Source: Scytalidium lignicola
Taxonomy: Eukaryota > Ascomycota > Leotiomycetes
Length of the DNA stretch: 64,000 bases
Reading direction: 5' to 3'
NCBI GenBank assembly: GCA_002812745.2
Contig: NCSJ02000188.1
Span: 19,790 to 83,789, forward strand
Below are positions 21,281 to 33,249 of the stretch, in pieces; position 1 is the first letter of the stretch, and each line of letters opens with the position of its first letter. The translations under genes and the position numbers were made by a program. The notes under the pieces are model-generated. The model ran no database searches, was not told the DNA's origin, and saw nothing but the letters and a program-made list of their open reading frames with translations.

Positions 21281-22545
21281 TTAAGCTTTAAAGCGGTATA
21301 CAAAGTTATTAAAAGTATTCAGAGAAAATGAAGATCCCCACGACTGTCTTCTCTGCGGCAGCGTACTGAGTGTTTCAGGACATCTAACTCCAAGTTTTCT
21401 CACTCTAAAGGCGTATATTAATATTTCTGAATTTCCAGTATCAATTGGCGGGCCTACAATCTTCGGCTGAAACCCTAGGTCGTGAATTGCCTCCCGTACC
21501 TGCTTCCGTGTAGGCAGATCTAGCAACCCCCTGAACCAGTCTTGTGTGCCGACTCCACGGCTTATGTTCATCTTGATCTCGAGTTCATCGATCCTAATAT
21601 CCTTAAAAACCATCTCGTTTGTTTCCAAAAGCAAGTAATCCCCTGGTCCTTTGCAACCATTTGGGACCCAGAAGCGTAAGTCAACGCGAAAAATGGCGTA
21701 AATAAACACAACAGTGATTTCAAGAATGAAACCTGTAGTATAAAAAACACTTTTGCTGTTAATTTTTCCAGGCAGCTCTTTCGAGTGTTGTTGAATTGTA
21801 GCAATCAAACGCACAACAGCGCTAGCAAAGAGAATTACGGAAGCAAAAAACAAGATGATAACTTTAGATCGGAAACGCCCTATAGCAAATTTCTCAATGG
21901 GTGATGAAGTAGGAATTATAGTGGCTGGGGTAATAAGCAAAACTGGAAGAATTGAGAGAATCGTGGTATAACAAGCGCCAAACAGGAGAAGTCCATGGGT
22001 GACAGCAAGGATTTTGAGATTGAGAGTAAAAAAGCTTAAAATAGTAAACACGATATTATATATTATAATTATTGGAATAGACGTAAAGATCAGAAGAAAA
22101 AATTTGTTAAGAAGTCGATTCCAACCGAATTTAGGATGAATTGCCCGAATAATACGTTGAGTAAAAACTACATTGATAGCAAACAACACAACAACACTGC
22201 AATATATTAACTTTTAGATTTAAACTTAGAATTTTACTAAACTTACCCAGCGTTCTCAAATATCAAGGCTGCAAGAATGATACTACTGTTGTTGGGATAA
22301 AATGCCCACACAACTCGCATTATACAAGTAGCTATTCTAACTATGCAAAAGTCGAATATCAAGCCTGACAAATGGAATTTATGTCCCTTTTTTGTATTAA
22401 AATGGTGAAGAGTAAAATGTATAACAGCTCCTAAGATGAAGAGAAATAGGAAGCATGCTGTAATTGGGACGTCGAGTGTAGGTGTCGGAACGCCACCTAG
22501 TATAGCTGTGGGTGGTGTAAGCGGGCCAACTGCGCGATAATTCAT
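21281..22545 (-). CDS. Seven-helix membrane protein, DUF3112-type
   Basis: Exon 22545-22247, intron 22246-22197 (50 bp, GTAAGT...TTGCAG) and exon 22196-21281 give 404 residues. The N-terminus MNYRAVGPLTPPTAILGGVP followed by seven hydrophobic helices, a conserved CIMRVVWAF in helix 3, FTQRIIRAIHPKFGW in the cytoplasmic loop after helix 4, and EKFAIGRFRSK before helix 6 match a widespread ascomycete family (Pfam DUF3112, sometimes labelled GPCR-like). About 150 polar residues follow the last helix. Receptor activity is not established for the family; I infer a plasma-membrane seven-helix protein and no more. The length is typical and no lesion is visible. Confidence 0.85.
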
Positions 22546-23642
22546 TATTGAAACAGTTCGATATAGATCATTTGTCAGTGTCCGGCCTCTCCCATTTACT
22601 ATGAATATTTAATGTGAAGTCGTTGGAGATAGTCTATAGATAACATATAAAATCATACACTTTGCAAGGGTAGCATCAATTATAGGGGGCACGACTATCA
22701 CACCAGACAACTGTGAATGCCCAAACAGCTACTTGGTTGCAAGGATAAATACTTCAACCCCTAGTCATTCTATCTGTTCCCTTGAAGGGGTTTGGCCAAT
22801 ATTATTGTTAGATTTGAGGATTCTGAAGCTGGCATGATCCGGAACTTGCACCCTTGAAGTAATGCCCCTCTAAGAAAAACAATACGTAACATCTGACTAC
22901 ATAGATCTGGATTTTCCGAGCCTTGCTTGTGGATACACCCACTCCCGTTTATTCGACCTCTGCAACTGTCAGAAGTCCGGTTTAAACTAGAGGAATCAAT
23001 CCACTTTAAATTTACGAATTTTACAAGTAGGCGTATATGTGTATATATGAAGTTGTTGAGAGTTTGAGGTAGAACTTGGAAACGACAGATCATGCTTTGC
23101 AGTTTCCTTGAGTCACGCTTAGATTCTTGTGCTGCCGTTTTTGAAGCAAAGCAGAAGTGCGGAGCTACACAAAAATAACTTTGTTTCAAATGGTAAAGGA
23201 ATTATATGCCCACTACGGTGGCCGAACGGTGTCCGGTCGAATTCCCCACTCACAAGCAATATGCCGAAGTGGAGCCAATAGGGCGGCATAATATTCTTTT
23301 AACAGAAACACCGCCACATTTTAGGCTTAGTTAGCATAATAGAATTTCGTCATCGTCGTCGCCATCTATATAATATTGGAAAACGTTGTGGATATGATTA
23401 CGTAGTTTGTCGGTGTTTCCTGCTGTTTGATTGGCTAGCCCGTCAGGGCTACTTAGACGCATCGAAATGGTCGGAGGACGTTTCAATATCCTGTGAGCGG
23501 AACAAGGAGCACAGCGGAGCTTGTATTTAATATAGCGTACATCAGATCCTCAAACAAAGATAACAGCAATAGCTCATACAAGTTACGAAGATAATATCAA
23601 CAAGATAATCCCCTCAGAAAGTCATTGATATAATCAATTACA
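22546..23642. other. Intergenic region between divergent genes, no gene
   Basis: Holds the promoters of the DUF3112-type gene (minus) and the Ayg1-like gene (plus). An open frame at 22770-23189(-) is Cys-rich but has no family resemblance and no intron pattern. Confidence 0.5.
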
Positions 23643-25141
23643 ATGGCGCAGAACAGCACAAAGTGGACCCTTGGGAAAGATTTCTTCACAAGGGGTGCAC
23701 ACCATGAATCTATAAAAGATTTATGGGAAACGAAATGGAAATTTGCCGTGAGAAGCATCTTTCTTCCATCAATTTATTCTACTCAACTGATTAAACCTGC
23801 TTCACCACAAATAGGCCCTCAAGAGTGTTTATCCCTTCCATGATGGAAAATTTGAAGACTTCGAACAGGTCTTTGCCCAGTTGATTGAGGTATGACTTTT
23901 AGAGTCGGCATTCACATGTTCAATATAGCTATCGCTTGTTAAGACACTTTGCAGTCTAATATCAACGATGCATATTCTGATGCCTACACAGAGGCATTCT
24001 TTCCGACCTGTCGAAATCTAAGTAATGAGGTAGATATTGCCATCGTGACAAAGGATTTTGCAACTGCATCTAACCTCTATTTTCGGATTGCCGCACTTTA
24101 TCGTATCTCACGATTTCCAATAATAAACTCTGAGACGAAGAGAATAGCTTTCGAATATCAGAAAATAGCGTATATGAAAGCTGTGAACAGCTGGATCGAT
24201 CCTATTCGGGAAGTACAAATTCCATATATTGCCGCTTCTGGCTCCAATCGCGTCGGCTTTCCCATCTACGTTCGAGTTCCATCAACTGCCTCTTCTAACA
24301 AACCAGTACCTGTAGTCATTCTCATTACTGGCTTGGATGGTTATCGTCCGGATAATACACAGCGTAGCCATGAGTTTCTGAAGAGAGGATGGGCTTCAGT
24401 AATTGTTGAAATTCCAGGCACGGCAGACTCAGCAGCTGACCCCAGGGATGTCATGAGTCCAGACAGAGTATGGGACCGTGTCTTCGAATGGATGGATCAA
24501 CAACACACTTTTGATATAAATAGAGTTGTTGCATGGGGTTTGAGTATGGGTGGATATTATGCGGTGCGGATTGCTCATACGCACAAAGCGAGATTGAGAG
24601 GAGTTATTGCTCAGGGAGCAGGTGTCCATCATTTCTTCGATAGAGAATGGCTGGACAAAGTGGATGATCATGAATACCCTTTTGAGTGAGTACAGAAATT
24701 GCGGTTGGTAATATGAACTGACTTTTTAGTATCAATCCAGCATTCGCGCAGAAGTTCGGATACGATTGTGTTGAGAAGTTTAAAGAGCAATCACAGAAAA
24801 AGTTCTCACTGTTAGAAACTGGGATATTGCATAGGTCCTCTACTCAACTACTGCTTATCAACGTATGCACTCCCATTCTAATTTATACAGTGTATAGGCT
24901 AATTGTCTGATGTAGGGAACTCATGATGGGTTGATGCCAGTTGAAGATTCTATACTTTGTCTTAAGTATGGTAATCCTAAGCATGCTAGGTAAGAAGAAT
25001 TCTTCCCTTTCTGAGCTCCTTGATTATATTATAAGAATACGTTAATAAATTTGGAAACTTAGGATTTTCCCTGATTTACTACACATGGGTTATCCGGTTT
25101 CAAATGCGAGCATATATCCTTGGATAGAAAAAATAATTTAA
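23643..25141 (+). CDS. ayg1: Ayg1-like alpha/beta hydrolase (DHN-melanin type)
   Basis: Exons 23643-23747, 23815-23889, 23955-24685, 24730-24862, 24916-24989 and 25063-25141; introns 67, 65, 44, 53 and 73 bp. All junction phases agree and yield 398 residues, close to the roughly 406 of Aspergillus fumigatus Ayg1. Diagnostic segments are KSVYPFHDGKFEDFE, ILITGLDGYRPDNTQRSHE, VEIPGTADSAADP, the nucleophile GLSMGGYYA (Ser about 257), GVHHFFDREWL, the acid in GTHDGLMPVEDS and the base His in LLHMGYPVSN. Ayg1 shortens the heptaketide YWA1 to tetrahydroxynaphthalene in conidial melanin synthesis. No polyketide synthase, scytalone dehydratase or reductase is visible in this window, so the gene stands apart from a melanin cluster here. 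An unrelated hydrolase of the same fold remains possible, but the motif agreement is extensive. Confidence 0.88.
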
Positions 25142-26340
25142 ATTGAAGAGTTTAATATATTAAACTTTAAAAATGCTAGGGGGCTTTTTTTTATTTCAAA
25201 GATTTAACACCTATATGGTTTTTAGAAAGAAAAAAATTGAACAGTAAATTAATTGCGGTTAAAATAGAGGTGTGTTTGTAAGGGTAAGATTAGAAGGAGG
25301 ACGTCTTTCCTAGACCTCAAAGCCACTAACGAGCTCACTCCCGTAGGTCTGTAGAATACATGCCTTTTTTTCAGCTATTTTCAGGATTTTCAAGGCTCAC
25401 TCATACTCCACCAAAATGCATCACTTTTATGGCTCGATTAGGAGTTGACCACCTATAATGCTTTATAGGTACATGAACTTAATGAACTTAATGCTTTTAC
25501 TTTTTTATTAATGTATTTATCTAATCTTATAATAGTTTTCCTCATTCCTCTATTATTATTACTTTTATCTTTACTTTAGTTATACGTTAATGTTATCATT
25601 AATACAATGATTGTTTCATTCAACGTTAACACTCATTAATTAAGTTCATATCAAGTAAAATTAAAAGATATAATAATAATATAATATTATACTTTATTTA
25701 AAACTTTATATAATTATTTTATAATTATTTTTAAACTATTTTTAAAGTATAATCAAGTTACGGCTGGCTTAAGTAACACTCGCGTCACAACAGTTATCAA
25801 TTAATAATTAAACATTATTGATTTATTAAAACCTTATATATTCAACTATTCTTTATAAAATTTAACAATTCTTAAAGTTAATTTAATTCATAGTTATATT
25901 ATACGTTTTCAATTATAAAATTTTAAATATACATGTGTGTTAATAATTAGTCATATGACAAGTACAATTAGTCATATGTGTATTAGTCCTAATCAGGTAG
26001 TGAGGAGTTTTATCTGAAAAAATCACAAATTAACTTATGTAATAATCTCCATATTAAAGAGTATTTATAATTATCTTAAGTTCAAACAGCTTTAATTTAA
26101 TTAAATTGAAGTGCAGATAATGAGTGTTAACCTTACAAGCTACAAGCTCAACAGGCTACAAGCTTTACAGGCTACAAGCTTTACAGGCTACAAGTTACAG
26201 AAGCAGTTAACGGTTGTAAATATAATCATAAGGATTAATTCTTTTAATTTTTATCATGAATCAGATGTAATAATTGCTAAGCATTTGATTAATATTTGAT
26301 ATAAATAATACATACTCTCCTTACTAAAAATTAATTGCGT
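25142..26340. other. AT-rich RIP-type DNA, start of transposon block
   Basis: Extremely AT-rich, no coding capacity. A short tandem tract lies at 26131-26200. This is the left edge of a roughly 14-kb AT-rich block. Confidence 0.55.
26131..26200. repeat. Minisatellite, about 16-bp unit
   Basis: Imperfect tandem copies of an ACAGGCTACAAGCTTT-like 16-mer, about four units, in otherwise AT-rich DNA. Confidence 0.65.
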
Positions 26341-26345
26341 AAATG

Positions 26346-26687
26346 TGTTACGGATCTTACCGTCACAGTCTAATAGGCGTTGAAGAATAGCCTATAGGGC
26401 GTCAGTGACCAACAGGGGATGTTGAGTCACGTGACTTATGCAGGAGGTATACACTGGTATAAGGGGTATAAGGTTATACCGGGTTAGACCAGTTAGACTT
26501 GGAGTTATGGTATATCTATATAAGAACATGCTCTCTAAGCTTTAGTTAGGAACCTCGTGTTCAACCTAAGTTACAACTCTACAATATACTTTACTATTCA
26601 TAAAACTTCAGTCAGCTTGTTCCTACAGATAAACCTACAGAGTGACCAAGCCTACATCACGTGTTGGTGATTAGGGGTTCGGTAACA
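26346..26687 (+). mobile_element. Solo LTR, family 1
   Basis: A 342-bp segment starting TGTTACGG and ending GGTAACA, flanked by the 5-bp direct repeat AAATG (26341-26345 and 26688-26692). It contains a TATATAAG promoter-like box. Its related copy at 38547-38879 follows a polypurine tract, which shows it is an LTR of a Ty3/gypsy-type element. With its own target duplication on both sides this copy is a solo LTR left by recombination. It is much less mutated than the other copy. Confidence 0.8.
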
Positions 26688-27964
26688 AAATGCTTAAGGT
26701 GTTAAACGTTAATAAATCAGCAATGTTTATATTTAATATAAATTAAAACTTATATAGCTAGCCTAAGTACTACTTGCCTTACAATAATTTAAAATTCAAT
26801 AGATTATAATATACTTAAGCTTATAACGTTCTTTTAACTTGTTAATAAGCGCTTTACTAAATGTATATAACTTTCTTATTACCTCCTTATACTTTATACT
26901 TATAACCTTTTTCATAGTCTTAATCATGTATTAGAATGATAATTAATATTATAAAAGTAATTATGTTTTTGAAAGGAAAAGCTTGAAATTAGCCAGAAAA
27001 GGGCTTGTATTCTATAGACTTACAAGAGTAAGCTCGTAACAAACCTAGTCTTAAAAGTCTGTAGATTACAAGCTGTCAGGGTTGTCCGTACGTAGAGTGA
27101 AGAGAGACCAGGAGGCTGAAACATAATAGGAGACTAGCAGTGTGATAGCAGTTGGTTAGGTGTAGATTCGCTNTAAAACTCGGTGCTCTTCTAAAATTAC
27201 AAGATTGATCTTTGACTCCTGTCAAAGAGAAGGGGAAACCCCCCTCTTTATAGATGGGAGTCAGCAGCTAAGGAGCGGCTAGGACTCAGACTACTATCCT
27301 TTTCCCCCCTTCACGTGATTAGTGCACTAAGGCCTTGACAAAACTGAAGGTAATAAAATGTTTCTAGAGCTTTTAACAGACAAATCTAAGAGTGAATATA
27401 CAAGACAAAGACTTGAATCATGTCTTCAAGCAGCTTAGAATACTTTACCTGAAAGCTTGATTAATAATTTATATCAGAGTATGCTAGATAGAATTAAGGC
27501 TGTTATTACAGCAAATAAGTAGCATACCAAATATTAAATACATTCTTAAAGGATTATTATTTTTTTTTTAATTTATTTTAAAACTTAAATATTAATCTGT
27601 TAATAAATTTAATTAAAATCAAATTTATACTTAGAATAATAAAATTAAAGGGATTACAAAAGAGTAATATAAATATAAGATGTGAGGTAAAAAAAAATAA
27701 GCGAGAACTTGTTTCATAGTAATAGTTGGTAGGCGCTCAGACGGTGGGAAATTTTCGCTACCAACCACCCAGGGGGTAATAGTTGGTTGCGCTCGGAGGT
27801 GGGAAAATATCGCTTACCAACACCCAGGGGTGGTTGGTAAAAAAACTCCATCACCTCAAAAAAGTCCATCACCTTTCGCGAATCCTAAACACTGAAATCG
27901 CGTACCTCCATTACGCGTTTGTACTGTCAACACCATACAATTTTCAGTTGATATACTTCTCAAA

Positions 27965-28318
27965 ATGGCAAGGACCCGTTCTGCAATGACTAAATCTGAT
28001 GCCAACCCATTAAAAGATGCTATCGAATGGTATTTCAACAACCAAGATGACCCCAACGATCAAGCCACTATTACAGCTACTGTACGCATATTCAAAGTCA
28101 AGATTAATATACTTCACGCTGCAATCCAACGCCGTTTGACTCCTGTAAAAGGGCTTAAACAGCCTATGGGACAATCTCCTTTCCTGAAGCCTCACCAAGT
28201 CGAAGCATTACTTTCTCATATTAAAACGCAAGTATATGATGATAACCTATTGAACAAGGCTATGTTCCTTAGAGCAGCAATATACCTCCATGGAGACAAC
28301 ACAGAACCGTCGTTATAG
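27965..28318 (+). pseudogene. N-terminal part of pogo/Fot1 transposase (element A)
   Basis: An open frame of 117 codons begins MARTRSAMTKSDANPL and contains a helix-turn-helix segment (DQATITATVRIFKVKINILHAAIQRR) followed by a second, CENP-B-like helical region (PFLKPHQVEALLSHIKTQ). These are the DNA-binding halves of pogo/Fot1 transposases. After the TAG at 28316 the same kind of coding sequence continues but is riddled with stops, so the protein is truncated before the DDE catalytic domain. Confidence 0.7.
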
Positions 28319-30029
28319 TAAGCATGTAATTTTCTAAAGGCATATCCTGAATTCCATATAATTACAATTAAACCAATCGAAAAAGAATAAATTCAAGCTT
28401 AAGATAAGGAGGTTATAAAGTAATGGTTCTTGAAATATAATGATCTTCAACATGAAAACAAGGTTTTACATGATAATATTTATAATATAAATAAAACAAG
28501 CTTTTAAATTAGTATAATTAAAGGAGAACAAGTTATTATTCTAGTTGAAATTAAAAAGGTATTAAAAATAAATATATTTGAGTAAATATATAGTTTTATT
28601 AATAAAGTATTAATTATATAAAAGTATCTTTTAAAATTGTAAATCTCTTATAATTATCAAGTGTATATCTGTAAATAAGAAAGCTTCTATTCTACTAATT
28701 ATTCTTGTAGAAGGTATATAAATTATAGAAAATTAAGTACATAATAACCTTCTTGAAAATGTTATTATACTTCCTTCTACATTAGGTTATACTAATAATA
28801 ATATCAGAGTTCATTGGTTACATTACTTTATTTGATTCTTTAGTGTAAAAGAAAGAGTTTTAAACTCAAAAAAATAGATATATGTTGATTCAAAGACAAA
28901 TCAACTAATAAAAACNAAAGCTTCTTCTTCTAGATGGTCATGAATCTTATAAATCACTTGAATTTATCAAATTAACAACTTAATATCATATTATTCTATT
29001 ATGATTTCCATCACATTTTACGTATATTCTTCAACTGTTAAACATCAAGATATTTCGACTATATAAACATAATCATNAAAAAAGTTATACAATAAGCATT
29101 TCAATGTCTTAAGCTTGAATATATAGTAGTTTCCTTTCTTTATGATTTGGTTGATATTCAAGAGTAAACCTTACAAGAAGATATTATACATTATACNTTT
29201 TTACAATAGTAGTATATAATTAATTAATGTTAAAAAGGTACTTTCTTAACTTTGATCTTATTCTATTCTTACTTACTTAGAAGAACTAACACTTCTAACT
29301 CTTCCTTTTACGCTTAAAACTATACAATATAATATTCAAGTGTTAAAAGAGCTTGAAAATCATATTCTAGAAGTGTTTTCTAACCCTTTTACATAGCATT
29401 TCCTGTTGACAATTAAAAGTACTAAATATACTCTTGAGTTAGTAGATTTTACTTAAGTTAAACAAGTTATAACTATAACAAGCTAGAAGGAATTAAACAT
29501 AGCAAAAGCAAGAAGTAGGAAAAGAATAACTAAATCTAAGCATAGAAATACTATATTCAATCTTCATGAATTGATTAGAGAGAAGAAGAAGCAAGAAGAG
29601 CTAACTTTGAAGAAACAAGTTAAAATACTGTAAAAGAAGTAAGAAGTACAGCTTAAAAAGATATATCTAGAAGACTTGAAGATATAGAAAGCAAAGGAAA
29701 GAGAACATAAAGTTATAATCACAAAAATTACTTGATATAAGAAGAATAAAGAGCATCTTATACTACTAGAATTATACCTCAAAACACTTAATATGCTAGT
29801 TGATCTAATTACAATTCAACGATCTATTACTCCATTCAACAAAGACAAAGACAAAGATATCAATATTATACTAGAAAGCATATATATAAGAATAAAACCC
29901 TCTTTTCCAAGGTCAATTACCATTATAAAAGATCCTATTATTAACTCTACTATTACTACTAAACCATCACAAGAAACGGAGAATGTAAGGCTGTCATGGA
30001 TAGATCAAGATTTTGTAGAATTAGAGTAG
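28319..30029 (+). pseudogene. RIP-degraded DDE and C-terminal region of element A transposase
   Basis: The stretch is about 75-80 percent A/T by eye. Short coding vestiges remain: a block near 28470-28500 that aligns by position with the pogo catalytic-domain start, and an open C-terminus at 29793-30029 ending LSWIDQDFVELE, mirrored by LLWMNQDFVELE in element B. No catalytic domain can be expressed. Confidence 0.6.
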
Positions 30030-30335
30030 TTATTTCATCATAGCAAAGATATCTTCCTTTATTTAGATAGAATTTGTATAGCAATTTACATGTCTTGGCT
30101 ATCTCACGAAAGGTGATAAAGTTTTTTGAGGTGATAAAGTTTTTTTACCAACCACCCCTAGGTGGTTGATAAGCGATATTTTCCCACCTCCGAGCGCAAC
30201 CAACTATTAATTGGCAAAAAAAAGCTCGTCACCTCNAAAAAAAGCTCGTCACCTTTCACGAGATAACTAACCCATACAAATTGCCATACAATTTTTATCT
30301 AAACAAAGAAAATTACCTATGCTACAATGAAAATA

Positions 30336-30578
30336 TTACTCCAATTCTACAAAATCTTGATTCATCCATAACAGTTTAATAACTCTTACTTCTTGCTCAG
30401 TAATAACACTTGTAATTTCTCCAGTAATAAGATCATCTATAGTTGAAATTAACCTCTTTATATATATGCTTTTTAATATTATATCAATATTGTCATTGTT
30501 GTCATCATCACTACCATCTAATATAACTGTAAATGCTTTAATTGTAATTAGGTCAACTAGTTTATTTAGTGTTTTCAC
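30336..30578 (-). pseudogene. C-terminal remnant of element B transposase
   Basis: An 80-codon open frame on the minus strand, acidic in the middle (DGSDDDNNDNIDIIL) and ending LLWMNQDFVELE, homologous to the end of element A's transposase at 29793-30029. It supports B running right to left. Confidence 0.6.
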
Positions 30579-32712
30579 TAATAATTCTAACAGTACAAGA
30601 TAATACCTAGTTTTCTTGTATTTTGTAATATATACAATTATAACNTTTTTGTACTTTTTCCTTTGCCTTCTAAGTCTTCAAATCCTCTAAATATACCTTT
30701 TGCAACATCAATTCTTACNTTTTTCTATAGAGTTTTTGCTTATTTCTCTAAAGCTTCTTCTTCTTCCNTTTTTCTTTATTCTAATTAACTTATGGAAGTC
30801 AAAAAGATTCCTTCCANTTTTTAAACTATATTACTCTTTTCTTACTTCTTGCCTTAATATCTATTAATTGTTTCCAAGCTGATATAATAACAACTTGCTC
30901 AGATCAAGTTAAATCAACTGATTCAAGAGTATATTTCGTACCCTTAAGAGTTGATAGAAAATGTTATGCAAAAGGGTTAGAGAATATTTCTAGAATACAG
31001 TCTTCAAGCTCTTCAAGTACTTGAATACTATACTGTACAGTTCTAAGTATAAATAGAAGTGCTAGTAACTCTAGTATTAAACACTCAGGAATAGAATATG
31101 ATCAAAGTTGAGTAAGTGCTTTTTGGATGTTGATTAGCTACATACTACTATCATAAAAAGCATATTGTATAATATCTTGTTAAAAGGTTTATTTTTGAAT
31201 CTAATGTAAATCACAAAGAAAGGAAATAACTGTGTATTCTAGCTTTAAACGTTAAAGTACTTGATATATAACTTTCTTATAATTATACTTATATAACCAG
31301 AATATTTTAACATCCAAAGGTTAGAGAATATAAGTAAGATATAAAGGAAAGTGTAAAGGGATAATATAATGTTGATTAACTAATTCTAAAAACTTAAGCA
31401 ATTCATAAGATTTATAATTATTTAGAAAAAGAAGTTTTATCTTAATAAGCTGATTTATATTAGAATTAATATATTTTTGACNTTTTTAAATCAAAAACTC
31501 TCTTCTTTACCCTTGAGAATTGAATAAAATGTTAAAGCTAATGAATTCCAATTTCATTATTAATATAGCCTAAAGGAGTAAAAAGTATAAGTACATTTCT
31601 AGGAAGGTTCTCTTAAACTTAATTCTCTATAATCCATATGCCTTCTACAAGGATAACTAGTAGAATAAGAATACTTTTATTAATAGTCATACATTTTATA
31701 ATTGTAAGAGATTTACAATTTTGAAAGGTACTTTTATAAAGCTAATAATTTATTAGTAAAGTAAAGTACTATTCAAATATATTAATCTCTAATACTTCTT
31801 TAATCTTTATTAGTATAATAACTTATTCTCCTTTTACAATACTAATCTTAAAGCTTGTTTTATTTATATTATGAATATTCTCCCTCTGAACCTTATTTTC
31901 TAGTTATAAATCAATATATTTCAAAAACTATTACTTTATAACTTCTTTATCTTATGCTTAAATTCATTCCTTCTTGATAGATTTGGTTATGATTATATAA
32001 AACTCAGGACATGATTTTAAGAAGTTATATATTCATTGTATAAATAGTTCTGAATCATCTTCATGGAGGTGTTTTGCAACCTTAAGGAGTATAGCCCTAT
32101 TCAATGGATTGCTATCATATGCTTGCATTTTAATATGAGAGCATAATATTTCAATTTGATAAGGCTTCAAGAAAGAAGACTATCCTATATGCCTTTAGGG
32201 CTTCTTTACAGGCGTTGAACGACGTTAGATGGCTTTGCAGAGTATGTTGATCTTGAGGTTGAATAGACATGCAGTAACTGTAATAGTAACTTGATCCTCA
32301 GAGTCTTGATTGTTGAAATACTATTCGATAACTTTATTCAATTACTGGTCAATCATTGTAAAGTAAGTCCTCGGCATTTTGAGAAGTATATCAATTGAAA
32401 ATTGTATGGTGTTGATAGTATAAACGCATAATGGAGGTACGTAGTTTCAATGGGAAGGGTTCGCGAATGGTGACGAGCTTTTTTGAGGTGACGAGCTTTT
32501 TTTGCCAACCACCCCTGGGTGGTTGGTAGCGAAAATTTCCCACCGTCTGAGCGCCCACCAACTATTACTGTAGCTGTCAGTTTATTCAAAACTTTCATGT
32601 ACGTCGAGAATCAGTTCAAATATGGCTTGAATATCTAAAGAGACATCACTTTGGATATTAAGATATTGAAGTTGATTCAGACTCTTTAAGCTAACTTCCA
32701 AACAACGGGAAT

Positions 32713-33198
32713 GTGATGGAGAGCTTACTAATCCAAGATCTTGATCCTGAAGAGATTTCAGAAGCTGTAAAAGATAGAGAGGAAGAAGATGACTCTGTTA
32801 TTTCAGCTGTTCCCGACCTAATTATAGAACATAAAGAGCTTGAACAACTTCGAGCGGATGTACAGACTAGCCTTATGTATTTAACTGTACCATCCTTCAG
32901 GTCTACTCTGTTATCTGAATTCAACAAGAATCAGCCACTGTTAAGTTTAGCCTTTCTCGCCTTGTTTCCACAAGGAAAAGCTGAATTCATAAGTCTACGT
33001 ATAAGATCTGTTGATTCAAAAGGTTTATTACATTCAGACTGTAATAAGGAAGATATTGAAGGTTCACAAGAGCCTGTAGATGTTGATCAAGGTGCTGATA
33101 TTACTATTAGTAATTTACTAGCTGCGTTCAACAATATCAAATCTCCGAGAGCTCAATCACTTCTGAATGCGATCTTCCGCTTTGCTAGCAACTTTTGA
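32713..33198 (+). pseudogene. Helitron N-terminal fragment
   Basis: Open frame of 161 codons, acidic at the start, with the Helitron-associated LSLAFLALFPQGKAEF stretch. Separated by a stop from the downstream Rep sequence. Confidence 0.6.
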
Positions 33199-33249
33199 GG
33201 CACAAGACCATTCTGAAATCATAAAAGGTTCGAATTAATTACTTATTTA

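Larger units (their letters stand above)
27779..30207 (+). mobile_element. Pogo/Fot1-type transposon A, nested in B
   Basis: A 2429-bp element with inverted termini ATAGTTGGTTGCGCTCGG at the left (27779) and right (30207), each preceded or followed by TA (27777-27778, 30208-30209), the target of Tc1/mariner-superfamily elements. The TIR carries an internal palindrome CCAACCACC...GGTGGTTGG and two tandem copies of an AAAAAACTCCATCACC-like box. Transposase remnants run in the plus direction: an intact N-terminal ORF (27965-28318), then heavily stop-ridden sequence, then a C-terminal ORF (29793-30029). It has a smaller sister, B, into which it inserted. Confidence 0.85.
27722..32565 (-). mobile_element. 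Pogo/Fot1-type transposon B, interrupted by nested transposon A
   Basis: Terminal inverted repeats starting ATAGTTGGT(A/G)GGCGCTCAGACG occur at 27722-27776 and, inverted, at about 32480-32565; both ends abut TA. The left TIR is cut by element A at 27777-30209 and resumes at 30210 (TTGGCAAAA...). Without A, element B is about 2.41 kb, matching the size of A. Minus-strand remnants of transposase are visible: the N-terminus near 32370 downwards and a C-terminal ORF at 30336-30578. Dense stops from C-to-T changes show RIP. The strand is that of the transposase. Confidence 0.8.

Noticed and set aside
22770..23189. 139-codon Cys-rich minus-strand frame upstream of the Ayg1-like gene
   Set aside because: Cys spacing fits no known motif; the starting codons and composition look random, and it lies in a promoter region.
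26890..27360. Possible CRISPR-like or satellite array in AT-rich DNA
   Set aside because: Repeats are irregular and the organism is a eukaryote; no spaced direct repeats found.
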